Part shown: piece after piece, positions 1 to 6,111 of the stretch
Numbering within the stretch: the first letter of the stretch is position 1
Layout of the letters: every line of letters begins with the position of its first letter
Origin: a virus
IMG/VR virus record: IMGVR_UViG_3300026263_000010
Coordinates: 1 to 27,955 of that record
DNA length: 27,955 bases
Strand: one strand, 5' to 3'
Notes under the pieces: generated by a model
Databases searched by the model: none
What the model saw: the letters and a program-made list of their open reading frames with translations, nothing else
What the model was told of the DNA's origin: nothing
Translations under genes and position numbers: made by a program

Positions 1-2
1 TA

Positions 3-89
3 ATCTATCCCTCTAATACTACTCACGGTTATGACTCTAACCCAGCAGATCAAAGAATTACAATTACTGCTAACATTATACCAGTCTAA
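3..89 (+). CDS. C-terminal end of an upstream gene (partial)
   Basis: The third frame is open from the first bases of the window to a TAA at 87-89. It gives 28 residues ending ADQRITITANIIPV. The other two + frames hit stops within the first few codons. The polar, beta-prone ending would fit a virion structural protein, but 28 residues are too few to name a family. The gene starts outside the window. It lies on the same strand as everything downstream and is followed by a non-coding gap, so it probably closes the preceding transcription unit. Confidence 0.5.
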   Translation: MYPSNTTHGYDSNPADQRITITANIIPV

Positions 90-100
90 CTAACAATGAC

Positions 101-165
101 TTTTCCACACAGTTTCTATTACTTTTCCACCTCTTTTCCACAGTTTCCGTATAACCTGTGGAACC
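101..165 (+). repeat. Cluster of TTTTCCACA boxes (DnaA-box-like)
   Basis: TTTTCCACA occurs exactly at 101-109 and 134-142, with an 8/9 match at 123-131 (TTTTCCACC). A 7/9 match lies in inverted orientation at 157-165 (TGTGGAACC). Another exact copy sits at 470-478 inside the first small gene, with a 7/9 copy right after it at 482-490. TTTTCCACA is the DnaA-box form reported for cyanobacterial chromosomal origins. The two exact copies at 101 and 134 also share the following AGTTTC with slight spacing differences. The role could be an origin, DnaA titration or an operator; the sequence does not decide. Confidence 0.45.
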
Positions 166-293
166 AATTAAATGCTTTATTAAATATACCTCCGAGAATT
201 ATATCTACGGAGTTATTGTTACCTAAGACCGTAGCACAAAGACATTTTTTTGTCAACATCACATAGGACACTACACAAACCCACACAGACCAC

Positions 294-322
294 TTGACAA
301 TCATTGCCCATGATCCTATAAT
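294..322 (+). promoter_or_regulatory. Consensus sigma70 promoter (early type)
   Basis: TTGACA at 294-299 and TATAAT at 317-322 are separated by exactly 17 bp, so both hexamers and the spacing are ideal for a housekeeping sigma factor. The transcript would start near 329-330, leaving a leader of about 35 nt before the ATG at 365. In T4-like phages such promoters drive early genes read by unmodified host polymerase, whereas the genes further downstream appear to use a late promoter. Confidence 0.85.
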
Positions 323-364
323 GAATGAGTAGTAAACCACAGGACACTTTTGATCTGCTGACTA

Positions 365-553
365 ATGGGAAGGACTTACAAACGCAACGACCTCCACAAT
401 TCACGACGCCCCAAATCTATCAGAGAAAAGAGACAGTATTCAAAGACTAATCGTCAGGTAAATGATGAGTTTTCCACAGACGATTCCACAACTAAGTATC
501 AGCGCCCATCAACGCCCAATGATAACAATCAACCAGAGGATTACACCCCATGA
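365..553 (+). CDS. Small basic protein, first gene of early-type operon
   Basis: This 62-residue, strongly charged, low-complexity protein starts MGRTYKRNDLHNSRRP and is rich in Arg, Lys, Asn and Asp. It has no membrane segment or recognisable domain and is probably disordered. It begins about 35 nt after the predicted transcription start. It lacks a strong Shine-Dalgarno; an AGGA lies about 20 nt upstream. Its TGA overlaps the next gene's ATG (ATGA at 550-553), which implies translational coupling. Similar small basic MG-T-Y-RRND-type proteins occur in T4-like cyanophages as far as I recall, but the function is unknown. A TTTTCCACA box lies inside it at 470-478. Confidence 0.65.
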   Translation: MGRTYKRNDLHNSRRPKSIREKRQYSKTNRQVNDEFSTDDSTTKYQRPSTPNDNNQPEDYTP

Positions 554-657
554 ATGAGATTGACAAAGATTGGATTGATGACATCCTTGCTGAGGATTGC
601 CCAGACAATGATGATCTAACTGAAGACCCACTATCTGACACTTACTCTGACTCATGA
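550..657 (+). CDS. Tiny acidic protein (35 aa), coupled
   Basis: The ATG at 550 overlaps the stop of the previous gene (ATGA), and its own TGA at 655-657 overlaps the next ATG (654). The 35-residue product starts MNEIDKDWIDDILAEDCP. It is very acidic, rich in Asp and Glu, with an amphipathic N-terminal stretch and a Ser/Asp-rich tail. No family is recognised. The reading frame is supported mainly by exact ATGA junctions on both sides, a pattern shared by the four genes of this cluster. Very acidic tiny early phage proteins sometimes bind host enzymes or mimic DNA, but nothing here shows that. Confidence 0.6.
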   Translation: MNEIDKDWIDDILAEDCPDNDDLTEDPLSDTYSDS

Positions 658-821
658 AAACTATCACTCTAGATACAAGTCCTCCAATACAAGTTAAACT
701 ATGGGAGAAGAGTAAACGTTACTTTTGGCGTTACGATTATGACGGTTGCCCTAAGAACGGTCCTTTCAAATCACAACAGCAAGCAGTTAACGACGCACGC
801 ACATTCTCTACAGCATCATGA
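654..821 (+). CDS. Small protein (55 aa) with aromatic central motif
   Basis: The start codon at 654 overlaps the preceding stop, and the TGA at 819-821 overlaps the next start at 818. The protein begins MKTITLDTSPPIQVKLW and has the central segment KRYFWRYDYDG, followed by KNGPFKSQQQAVNDAR. The shape (a beta-strand with aromatic residues, then a helix containing QQAVNDAR) resembles the small phage and cyanobacterial proteins in which a WRYD/E strand precedes a short helix; AP2-like or integrase arm-type DNA-binding folds look like this, but that is only a resemblance. No function is claimed. Confidence 0.6.
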   Translation: MKTITLDTSPPIQVKLWEKSKRYFWRYDYDGCPKNGPFKSQQQAVNDARTFSTAS

Positions 822-1039
822 CACAATCTACCTGTGATTCTACGTCCCTATCTAATAAACTAGAAATGCTTCTAGAGTTATATGATGAGGGACAATTACC
901 ACCAGATGAACAAATACAACTAGCACAGGAGTTAATAGATTTAGACCTAGATGATGACCTACGTCAGTATCAACAATTCTGTGACTATTGCATTGCTGAG
1001 GGTATGTGCTACGATGTGGATGTAGGTGACAGTGAGTGA
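818..1039 (+). CDS. Small acidic protein, last gene of the ATGA chain
   Basis: This 73-residue acidic protein starts MTQSTCDSTSLSNKLEMLLE and contains two predicted helices with regular Leu spacing (residues about 12-25 and 34-46), then a Cys-containing tail (FCDYC, GMCYDVDVGDSE). Its ATG at 818 overlaps the previous TGA. The Leu-Tyr-Asp-Glu-Gly and pro-pro-asp-glu pattern between helices gives it a helical-hairpin look. Several cyanophage small proteins have this style (helix, GxL-P-DE, helix, CxYC), but I cannot name a family. The chain ends here; the next ATG is not overlapped. Confidence 0.7.
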   Translation: MTQSTCDSTSLSNKLEMLLELYDEGQLPPDEQIQLAQELIDLDLDDDLRQYQQFCDYCIAEGMCYDVDVGDSE

Positions 1040-1062
1040 TACATAACACATACACAGTTGTT

Positions 1063-1084
1063 AACACTTAGGACAGTGTTTTGG
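1063..1084 (+). terminator. Weak stem-loop after the small-gene chain
   Basis: AACACT (1063-1068) and AGTGTT (1075-1080) can pair around a six-base loop, followed by TT so that the 3' arm ends in TTTT. It stands 24 nt after the stop of the 818-1039 gene. The stem is short and AT-rich, so it may be only a weak terminator or none. Confidence 0.3.
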
Positions 1085-1094
1085 TGATGCGTTT

Positions 1095-1346
1095 GTGTTA
1101 CCGCGAAGCGGGTATATTAAAATTGCCAACTACCCTAACCTACAAAAGTATCCCAGCGACCTCATAATATTATATCAAATGAAACTTCGGGTCCCCCCTA
1201 CACAAAAAAATTCCCAGTATAATTTTAGCATCAAAACCCCTTTAAGGGATCAGTTAAGTTATATCTGGGAATCACTCTCAGAGACCGCTAGGATCGCCCA
1301 CAAGACCCTTAAACATACACTTACTAATAAGACTACCAAAACATGA
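1095..1346 (+). CDS. Doubtful small ORF in structured region
   Basis: An open frame from GTG at 1095 gives 83 residues; an internal ATG at 1179 would give 55 residues starting MKLRVPPTQKNSQ. In favour of a gene, its TGA overlaps the next ATG at 1343 (ATGA), the same junction used in the upstream chain. Against it, codons such as CGG, CGA, AGG, ATA and CCC are more frequent than in neighbours, no Shine-Dalgarno is visible, and the stretch contains a GC hairpin (CCGC-GAA-GCGG at 1101-1111) and a long inverted repeat at 1211-1271. The C-terminal third (LRDQLSYIWESLSETARIAHK) looks like a real helix. It may equally be a leader or regulatory RNA. Confidence 0.35.
   Translation: MLPRSGYIKIANYPNLQKYPSDLIILYQMKLRVPPTQKNSQYNFSIKTPLRDQLSYIWESLSETARIAHKTLKHTLTNKTTKT
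1211..1271. repeat. Long imperfect inverted repeat with inner hairpin
   Basis: TTCCCAGTATAA (1211-1222) is complementary to 1259-1271 (TTATA, one extra T, then CTGGGAA). Inside, CCCTTTAAGGG (1238-1248) can fold or act as a palindrome. The whole would make a stem with a nested element about 70 nt upstream of the NlpC/P60 gene start. It lies in the doubtful ORF, so it could be an RNA structure controlling the downstream gene. Confidence 0.5.
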
Positions 1347-1834
1347 GTATACCTCGCATATCACGCAAAGAAGAAATGATTGCGCTTAGGGATCAGTATA
1401 GTGATCTTATAGGACTACCATGGACAGGACGACGTATATACGGATGTTATGAAATCATTCGTAAATATTATAAGTTTATGCATGATGATGATTTACCAGA
1501 TTTCAATGCACGAGGAATTATCACTTTTACTGACGAAGCCATTGAAGAAGGTGGTGCAGAGAAATTATGGGAGAGTGAATGGGGAGAGGAGACTGACTTC
1601 TCTACATTAGTTGAAGAAGATGTAATTCTTTTTAGATTGTATACCAATCCATTAGGAGGATCATACTCAGCACCAATGGGCAAAGCCCCAAATCATGGAG
1701 GGATTTACCTAGGTAATGGTTTTATGCTTCATCATCCTTATAATTCCACCAGTATGATTGCAGATCTTGAGAGAGATGGTAATCGTATATGGAATACAAG
1801 TTGTATTGGTGCAATCCGTAAAAAGTCTACATAA
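1343..1834 (+). CDS. NlpC/P60-family hydrolase, lambda tail K-like
   Basis: This 163-residue protein is predicted to be a cysteine peptidase cutting peptidoglycan stem peptides. The N-terminal part has GLPWTGRRIYGCYEIIRKYY with the candidate nucleophile Cys35 at the head of a helix. A middle LPDF and an EDVILFRL strand (about 92-99) follow. Then comes NHGGIYLGNGFMLHH, with His118 as the likely second catalytic residue and His130/131 downstream. The order C-helix, DV-L strand, NH-G-YLG-MLHH is that of the C-terminal NlpC/P60 domain of lambda gpK-like tail proteins. There is no signal peptide, so it is more likely virion-borne or holin-dependent. The start overlaps the preceding stop. It could serve as tail lysozyme or as endolysin; being next to baseplate genes favours the tail role. 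Confidence 0.8.
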   Translation: MSIPRISRKEEMIALRDQYSDLIGLPWTGRRIYGCYEIIRKYYKFMHDDDLPDFNARGIITFTDEAIEEGGAEKLWESEWGEETDFSTLVEEDVILFRLYTNPLGGSYSAPMGKAPNHGGIYLGNGFMLHHPYNSTSMIADLERDGNRIWNTSCIGAIRKKST

Positions 1835-1854
1835 GGTGTAGAAACAACGAACGT

Positions 1855-2016
1855 ATGTCGAAACGCTATGTCCTAACAGTCGAGGTAGATGAGCATGGAG
1901 AATGTTATCTACAGTTACCCGACGAATTGCTTGAAGAAGCACAGTGGGACGTGGGAGATGTCTTAGAATATTCTGAAGATATTGACGGATCTATTATTAT
2001 TACAAAAGTAGAATAG
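1855..2016 (+). CDS. AbrB/SpoVT-like small protein (53 aa)
   Basis: The ATG at 1855 follows the hydrolase stop by 20 nt, with AAGGTG at about 1833-1838 as a distant Shine-Dalgarno-like site. The 53 residues start MSKRYVLTVEVDEHGECYL, then LPDELLEEAQWDVGDVLEY, and end in SIIITKVE. The pattern beta strand, D-x-x-G, LP-ELL helix, W-x-x-GDVLE, short strand is that of the swapped-hairpin AbrB/MazE-type fold, and proteins of this shape are common as small genes in T4-like cyanophages. AbrB-fold proteins usually bind DNA as dimers; here there is no extra domain, so a regulator or an antitoxin-like piece is possible. No toxin gene adjoins it. Confidence 0.7.
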   Translation: MSKRYVLTVEVDEHGECYLQLPDELLEEAQWDVGDVLEYSEDIDGSIIITKVE

Positions 2017-2022
2017 TTTTGA

Positions 2023-2042
2023 AAAATCCGCGAAAATCCGCG
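2023..2042 (+). repeat. Tandem 10-bp direct repeat
   Basis: AAAATCCGCG occurs twice in immediate succession (2023-2032, 2033-2042) in the 39 bp gap before the gene at 2056. The CGCG ends can also pair around AAAATC to give a small hairpin. It could be a protein-binding site or a weak terminator or leader structure. Confidence 0.5.
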
Positions 2043-2055
2043 TCCATCTAAAATT

Positions 2056-2298
2056 ATGAATGAGAATCCAAAGTTTGAAACCCTTGAAGAATATACCAAT
2101 TGGGGGTTTGAACAATTATCACAAGCGTTAGTACAACTCACTGAGCGCGTAACTGCAATAGAGCAAGCAGTATCTAAGTTTCCGCCACCTGGGGCAGATA
2201 TGATTCAATATAAAATACCAGGTCAAGAAGAGTATTCTAATTTACCTAAATTATTTGACAATCTATATACCCGTCTAAATAATTTAGAAGACAAATAA
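2056..2298 (+). CDS. Small coiled-coil protein (80 aa), tail-associated
   Basis: The protein starts MNENPKFETLEEYTNWGFEQL. Residues about 18-45 (QLSQALVQLTERVTAIEQAV) form a clear heptad pattern, followed by a PPPGADMIQY linker and a second short Leu-rich helix near the C-terminus (LPKLFDNLYTRLNNLED). Paired coiled coils around a Pro-rich linker suit an oligomeric tail component or a chaperone for the large structural protein that starts only 7 nt after its stop. No family is recognised. There is no strong Shine-Dalgarno before the ATG. Confidence 0.65.
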   Translation: MNENPKFETLEEYTNWGFEQLSQALVQLTERVTAIEQAVSKFPPPGADMIQYKIPGQEEYSNLPKLFDNLYTRLNNLEDK

Positions 2299-2303
2299 TT
2301 TGT
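2274..2303. promoter_or_regulatory. Twin palindromes and possible late promoter
   Basis: Two perfect palindromes lie side by side: TCTAAATAATTTAGA (2274-2288) and ACAAATAATTTGT (2291-2303), sharing the core AAATAATTT with a 16 bp period. TCTAAATA at 2274-2281 differs from the T4-type late element TATAAATA by one base and ends 23 nt before the ATG at 2305, close to the 24 nt seen for the perfect copy at 6975-6983. It may be a late promoter, an operator or both. Confidence 0.4.
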
Positions 2304-2304
2304 A

Positions 2305-5300
2305 ATGCCTGCATATCTCCTAGAGTCTGCTCGGAGTTTTCCTAACCCAATTAACGGGGAAGAGTATAACACTATCTGGAAAAGACCTTCCAGCGGTGAC
2401 TATGAAAGTCACTCGTCTGGTAATGGACTTGGTACGGGTACAGATTACTTTATTACTTTTGAGGGTAGTGGACCTGGATCCTATCCTTTAGGTAAAGATG
2501 CTATACATTATATTGGTGATCAAGAGGAATCCTGTGTAGCATACTGTGGATATACTCGTGCGCCAGTATACAGATGGTATCGTGGTGCAAAGCGTGATCA
2601 CAAATATACAAAGAATCCATCATTCATTGAAGCAGATTTAGGATGTGAGAATGAGTCCTGGAAGAAAGCAAGTAGTGGATATAATCATGAGCCTAGGAAA
2701 GCCACTCCATACTTCTTTTGTCTAGATCGTCAGAGAGAGAATAGTGTACCACTCAAAGTGTGGTATTCATATTGGCCTGACAATACTATTCTAAGTATTG
2801 GTAATCCTGCAGGTGTTACTACTGGTTGTGGAAAAGCAAAATATTACGACGTTTATACGATAGGTTATATTTGTACAAACTTAGCAGATGCACAGGCATA
2901 CGGTCCTGATGCTGTGCCATTGCATCATTACCGCTATGGTAATTACAGTGCAGGTAGTGGTAAAGATATTGATGACTTCTATACTATTAACCCTGCAGAG
3001 GAAGTTAATCTAGTTGATAGTCCTATCCCATGTAAGGATCCCATGAATAGGGAATATCAGTATGTGGGTATCGTTGGGTATGTGTATCCTGGAGATGCTC
3101 CTAATGCTCCTCAGGAGCGTGTTATAGAGCTGGGTAAGTTAGGACCTACTGGTCAGTGTGTAGACAAGACAGGTTGGTATTCATTTGAACCTGTACCTTC
3201 CCTATTCAGTCTTCCTAGTTACATGAAAACCAGTGGCACTCCTGGTGTGATTGGTTTTGGTAATCCTGATAATGCAGAGAAGTTAAGTGAGTATGCAAAC
3301 TTTGAATGGTTGTATGGACTCAACGGAGCGATCAAAGGTGCAGTGCCACGCTTCTTAGGGTTTGAGGATTCGTATGACTCACAGTTTTACTACTACTTGT
3401 ATGACACATCATACCCTTGGAATGGTCCTCTCTTTGGTATTCAGTATGCATTGAATGACATTCCTTGTTGTCCTAATGCTACAAATGCAGAGGGCGACCC
3501 TATCTGCCTACCTAACACGCATTACTACTCACACTTCTACAAGATTCGTGAGGATTCTTGGGAGACTACTAAGTCTAGATGTGTTTTAACTGATGAATCT
3601 ACCAATGCAGTTAACGAATCCTTTGAAACTATTGACACAGATAGTACTAAAGTCCTGTTTAGATACCTAACAAGGACTGGTGACTTCAATAGAGGTGAGC
3701 AAATCAACGGTTGGAATATAGTTTCCGTCCTTTATTACGGTGATCGCCTCAAATGTGGCATCATGGAGTTGGAAGGTAGTGGAAGTGACTTCAGTTATCA
3801 GCAACAATTCACTTCTACAGACGGTGGCACATGCGAAATCCTTGCTGGATACGGCATTGCAGACAAATGTGCGTTTGCTGGTGTGTATGAATTCCCTAAA
3901 AGGGTATCATTCTACAAGGTTGAGCTCTCTCCTAAGGCACTTGTGCCCAATCGCACACTGGATGAGGCAAAGTTTGAAGCAATTGTCAATGATGAAGGTG
4001 GTGTTGATGACGTTGTTATCATTAATAGTGGACGTGGTTACTCTAAAAATGCAAAGGTTACAGCAATTACACCTAAAGTCCTCAAGAATTTCTCTGCTAC
4101 AGACACTACAGAGCATCTAGAAGACCTAATCCTTAAAGATCCTGACTGGAATAGGGCAATTGGTTTTACAGAATCCGAATTTGCGGGTGAGGATCCCGTC
4201 AAAGATGTGCAAGTTGCTCATGGTGCGACGGGTGGAGCTCTAGAATTCCCGGTTGACCATGATAATATTGGAGTAAATCTCACTGCTGCCAAGTTGGAGA
4301 TCGCTGCATTCGATGAGATTGGCGGTATCCAGAAAATTAGAGTAGTTAAGAAGGGGTCAGGATACGATCCTGAAGAGCCACCTGATGTATTTGTTACCGA
4401 TCCAGAGTATATTGAGTATGAAAGTCCTGACATTGGGGACATTGCTGCACTAGGACAGGGTATTTCTAATCAGTTTGTCAACATTGAGAGTCAATTACCT
4501 ACTGGTGAGCAGCAAGATCCTATGGATTGGATCAATACTGGCAATGACATTGACTTTAGGGGCGCACCTACTGAGTTTCAGAGTCTAGGTACTACGGGCA
4601 TTGGGTCTCCAACGTCTCCTAATCAGGTTGCAAACACGGGTTTCACCATTATGAATACCCCTGTTGCCTCTGCAGCACCCGATTCTTACATCAGAATGGC
4701 AGAGATTGATTCAGAAAACGAAACAAAACTGTGTTTTGACCTCCCACCCAACTGTTTGGAGGTGGATGGTCGCGGTCATGTGCTCGATGCTATCCCCAAA
4801 CAGGACTTCTGGGAGATCATGAGTGGCAGGGACGACCGTATTCGCAATTTTGAGTCGCAAGTTATGCCTGATGTCTACACTACAGTCAAAAGTTTGGAGG
4901 AATATCAGGAATCAACCTCTCATGTTTACGGTCCTTTCCAGAAAAACCGTTGTTTGACCATGGGACAACCTAAGGTTTACAACATTAGACGCTGGTTTGA
5001 CATGCCATGCGCATACATTAGTACCACTGAGAAGGGATCTGCCACTCTTGACATGATTGAAAAGGGCAGAAACCTCACTGATGAGCGTGCTTTTGGATAT
5101 TTGCCTTACAAATACTGCGCTTCTAAGATCAAAGAGGCAGAATTTAACGTGTCAATCATGATTGAGGGCAAAGTTACTGGATCTCAGGGCGCAGCTTTCA
5201 TGGATTACATGGAATCTTTCAAAAAACCCAAGGTAACACCGCGTAGAAAGGTGGGTGGTGGTTACAAAACGTGGAAATGCAACAACGGAGACGTTGATGG

Positions 5301-6111
5301 GCGTTGTTATCGCGATCCTAACGACCAAAATGACATTATTTTCGTCCCAGTGGGTCTAGATGAGAATACTTTTGACTATAACCGCCTAGGTTTTAGTGAG
5401 TATGAGCAATTCCAGCTCTGGTTAGGTGATAATTTGACTGGTGGAGCACTAGCAGGTGGCACAACAGTGGGTTGGGGATGGAATGAAACCACAACGTCAC
5501 CTCCAGATGAGAATGGTAACTCTACAACTACAACTACACCATATGCAGGTAGTGGCACCTACACAAAATTCAATGTAGATTGCAGTCCTGACCCTACCGA
5601 TAATAATGTGCCTAACCATGAGTGTTGGGATACATATGTAAGGAAGACAGGTGCCCCCTCAGACGCCCCTCTAGACGTTTACTGTGGATATGATAACGAT
5701 GGTGACCCAATTCCTGGAAACCGCTTCTGGGAGATCACAGGACCCGCTAACGGCACTGTGCAGAATAGTCCTACAGGACCAGTCAATCCATTCTGTGCAA
5801 GTTGCACACCTTCCACAACATCTCCATTCGGTTATTTTGGTTGGTTTTTTACTGGACCTCCTGCCTGTGGTCTGGAGCAGGTCAATGATGCATCTATTGC
5901 CATTGACCCATCTAGAATGTATACTAACTCAGATGGAGATAAAGTATTTAAAATGGGATCTTACAGTGGCACAATGCGTGTGAGGAATTGGTTGACTGGC
6001 GGTATCCAGGCACTAAGTAACGCATTACATAACTTTGGTAATCCATACTTCTCTGAGTGTGATGTTGCTAGACCTGATACTGCAGGTAAATATATTAACC
6101 AAGAATTTTAA
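2305..6111 (+). CDS. Large virion structural protein (1268 aa)
   Basis: Probably a tail or baseplate-associated structural protein. Near the N-terminus are segments of the type VYRWYRGAKRDHKYTKNP (about 88-105) and VPLHHYRYGNY...DDFYTINPAEE...YQYVGIVGYVYP (about 204-262). A third, looser copy follows near 365-430. They resemble the short repeat annotated as DUF5648 (lyR-y, dHfYT, E, GiaGYVY), found in secreted and surface proteins. Two Gly-x-Gly-Tyr beta motifs follow (SGRGY near 574-580, KGSGY near 683), the same motif as in the giant protein at 9738. It is rich in cysteine for a phage protein. The tail region holds a Thr/Ser-rich linker (ETTTSPP...NSTTTTTPYAG). It shares a base with the PAAR-like gene (TAATG), a place held in T4 by gene 5 before 5.4, but I see no lysozyme or OB-fold signature. 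Confidence 0.8.
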   Translation: MPAYLLESARSFPNPINGEEYNTIWKRPSSGDYESHSSGNGLGTGTDYFITFEGSGPGSYPLGKDAIHYIGDQEESCVAYCGYTRAPVYRWYRGAKRDHKYTKNPSFIEADLGCENESWKKASSGYNHEPRKATPYFFCLDRQRENSVPLKVWYSYWPDNTILSIGNPAGVTTGCGKAKYYDVYTIGYICTNLADAQAYGPDAVPLHHYRYGNYSAGSGKDIDDFYTINPAEEVNLVDSPIPCKDPMNREYQYVGIVGYVYPGDAPNAPQERVIELGKLGPTGQCVDKTGWYSFEPVPSLFSLPSYMKTSGTPGVIGFGNPDNAEKLSEYANFEWLYGLNGAIKGAVPRFLGFEDSYDSQFYYYLYDTSYPWNGPLFGIQYALNDIPCCPNATNAEGDPICLPNTHYYSHFYKIREDSWETTKSRCVLTDESTNAVNESFETIDTDSTKVLFRYLTRTGDFNRGEQINGWNIVSVLYYGDRLKCGIMELEGSGSDFSYQQQFTSTDGGTCEILAGYGIADKCAFAGVYEFPKRVSFYKVELSPKALVPNRTLDEAKFEAIVNDEGGVDDVVIINSGRGYSKNAKVTAITPKVLKNFSATDTTEHLEDLILKDPDWNRAIGFTESEFAGEDPVKDVQVAHGATGGALEFPVDHDNIGVNLTAAKLEIAAFDEIGGIQKIRVVKKGSGYDPEEPPDVFVTDPEYIEYESPDIGDIAALGQGISNQFVNIESQLPTGEQQDPMDWINTGNDIDFRGAPTEFQSLGTTGIGSPTSPNQVANTGFTIMNTPVASAAPDSYIRMAEIDSENETKLCFDLPPNCLEVDGRGHVLDAIPKQDFWEIMSGRDDRIRNFESQVMPDVYTTVKSLEEYQESTSHVYGPFQKNRCLTMGQPKVYNIRRWFDMPCAYISTTEKGSATLDMIEKGRNLTDERAFGYLPYKYCASKIKEAEFNVSIMIEGKVTGSQGAAFMDYMESFKKPKVTPRRKVGGGYKTWKCNNGDVDGRCYRDPNDQNDIIFVPVGLDENTFDYNRLGFSEYEQFQLWLGDNLTGGALAGGTTVGWGWNETTTSPPDENGNSTTTTTPYAGSGTYTKFNVDCSPDPTDNNVPNHECWDTYVRKTGAPSDAPLDVYCGYDNDGDPIPGNRFWEITGPANGTVQNSPTGPVNPFCASCTPSTTSPFGYFGWFFTGPPACGLEQVNDASIAIDPSRMYTNSDGDKVFKMGSYSGTMRVRNWLTGGIQALSNALHNFGNPYFSECDVARPDTAGKYINQEF

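Larger units (their letters stand above)
90..364. other. Non-coding intergenic region with box cluster and early promoter
   Basis: This 275 bp gap has no credible gene. The two minus-strand ORFs crossing it are short, overlap each other and resemble nothing. It holds TTTTCCACA-type boxes (101-165) and an AT-rich stretch. It also has a small inverted repeat around 192-214 (CTCCG and AGA pairing with TCT and CGGAG) and the promoter at 294-322. Most of the rest of the window is packed with abutting or overlapping genes, so a gap of this size with dense signals suggests a control region. Confidence 0.7.

Noticed and set aside
119-404. Minus-strand ORFs in the non-coding region
   Set aside because: They are short, mutually overlapping, Cys/Val/Trp-rich and cross a consensus promoter and box cluster. 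No family or start signal.
1218-1223. TATAAT as a promoter -10 box before the NlpC/P60 gene
   Set aside because: No recognisable -35 hexamer lies 16-18 bp upstream, and the sequence is better explained as one arm of the inverted repeat.
1040-1342. tRNA gene in the structured segment
   Set aside because: No T-loop GTTCRANNC-like motif or acceptor pairing was found; the hairpins do not form a cloverleaf.
3740-4120. + strand ORF of 126 codons inside the 1268-residue gene
   Set aside because: It is a shifted reading of the GxGY-containing segment; the in-frame protein is clearly the genuine one.
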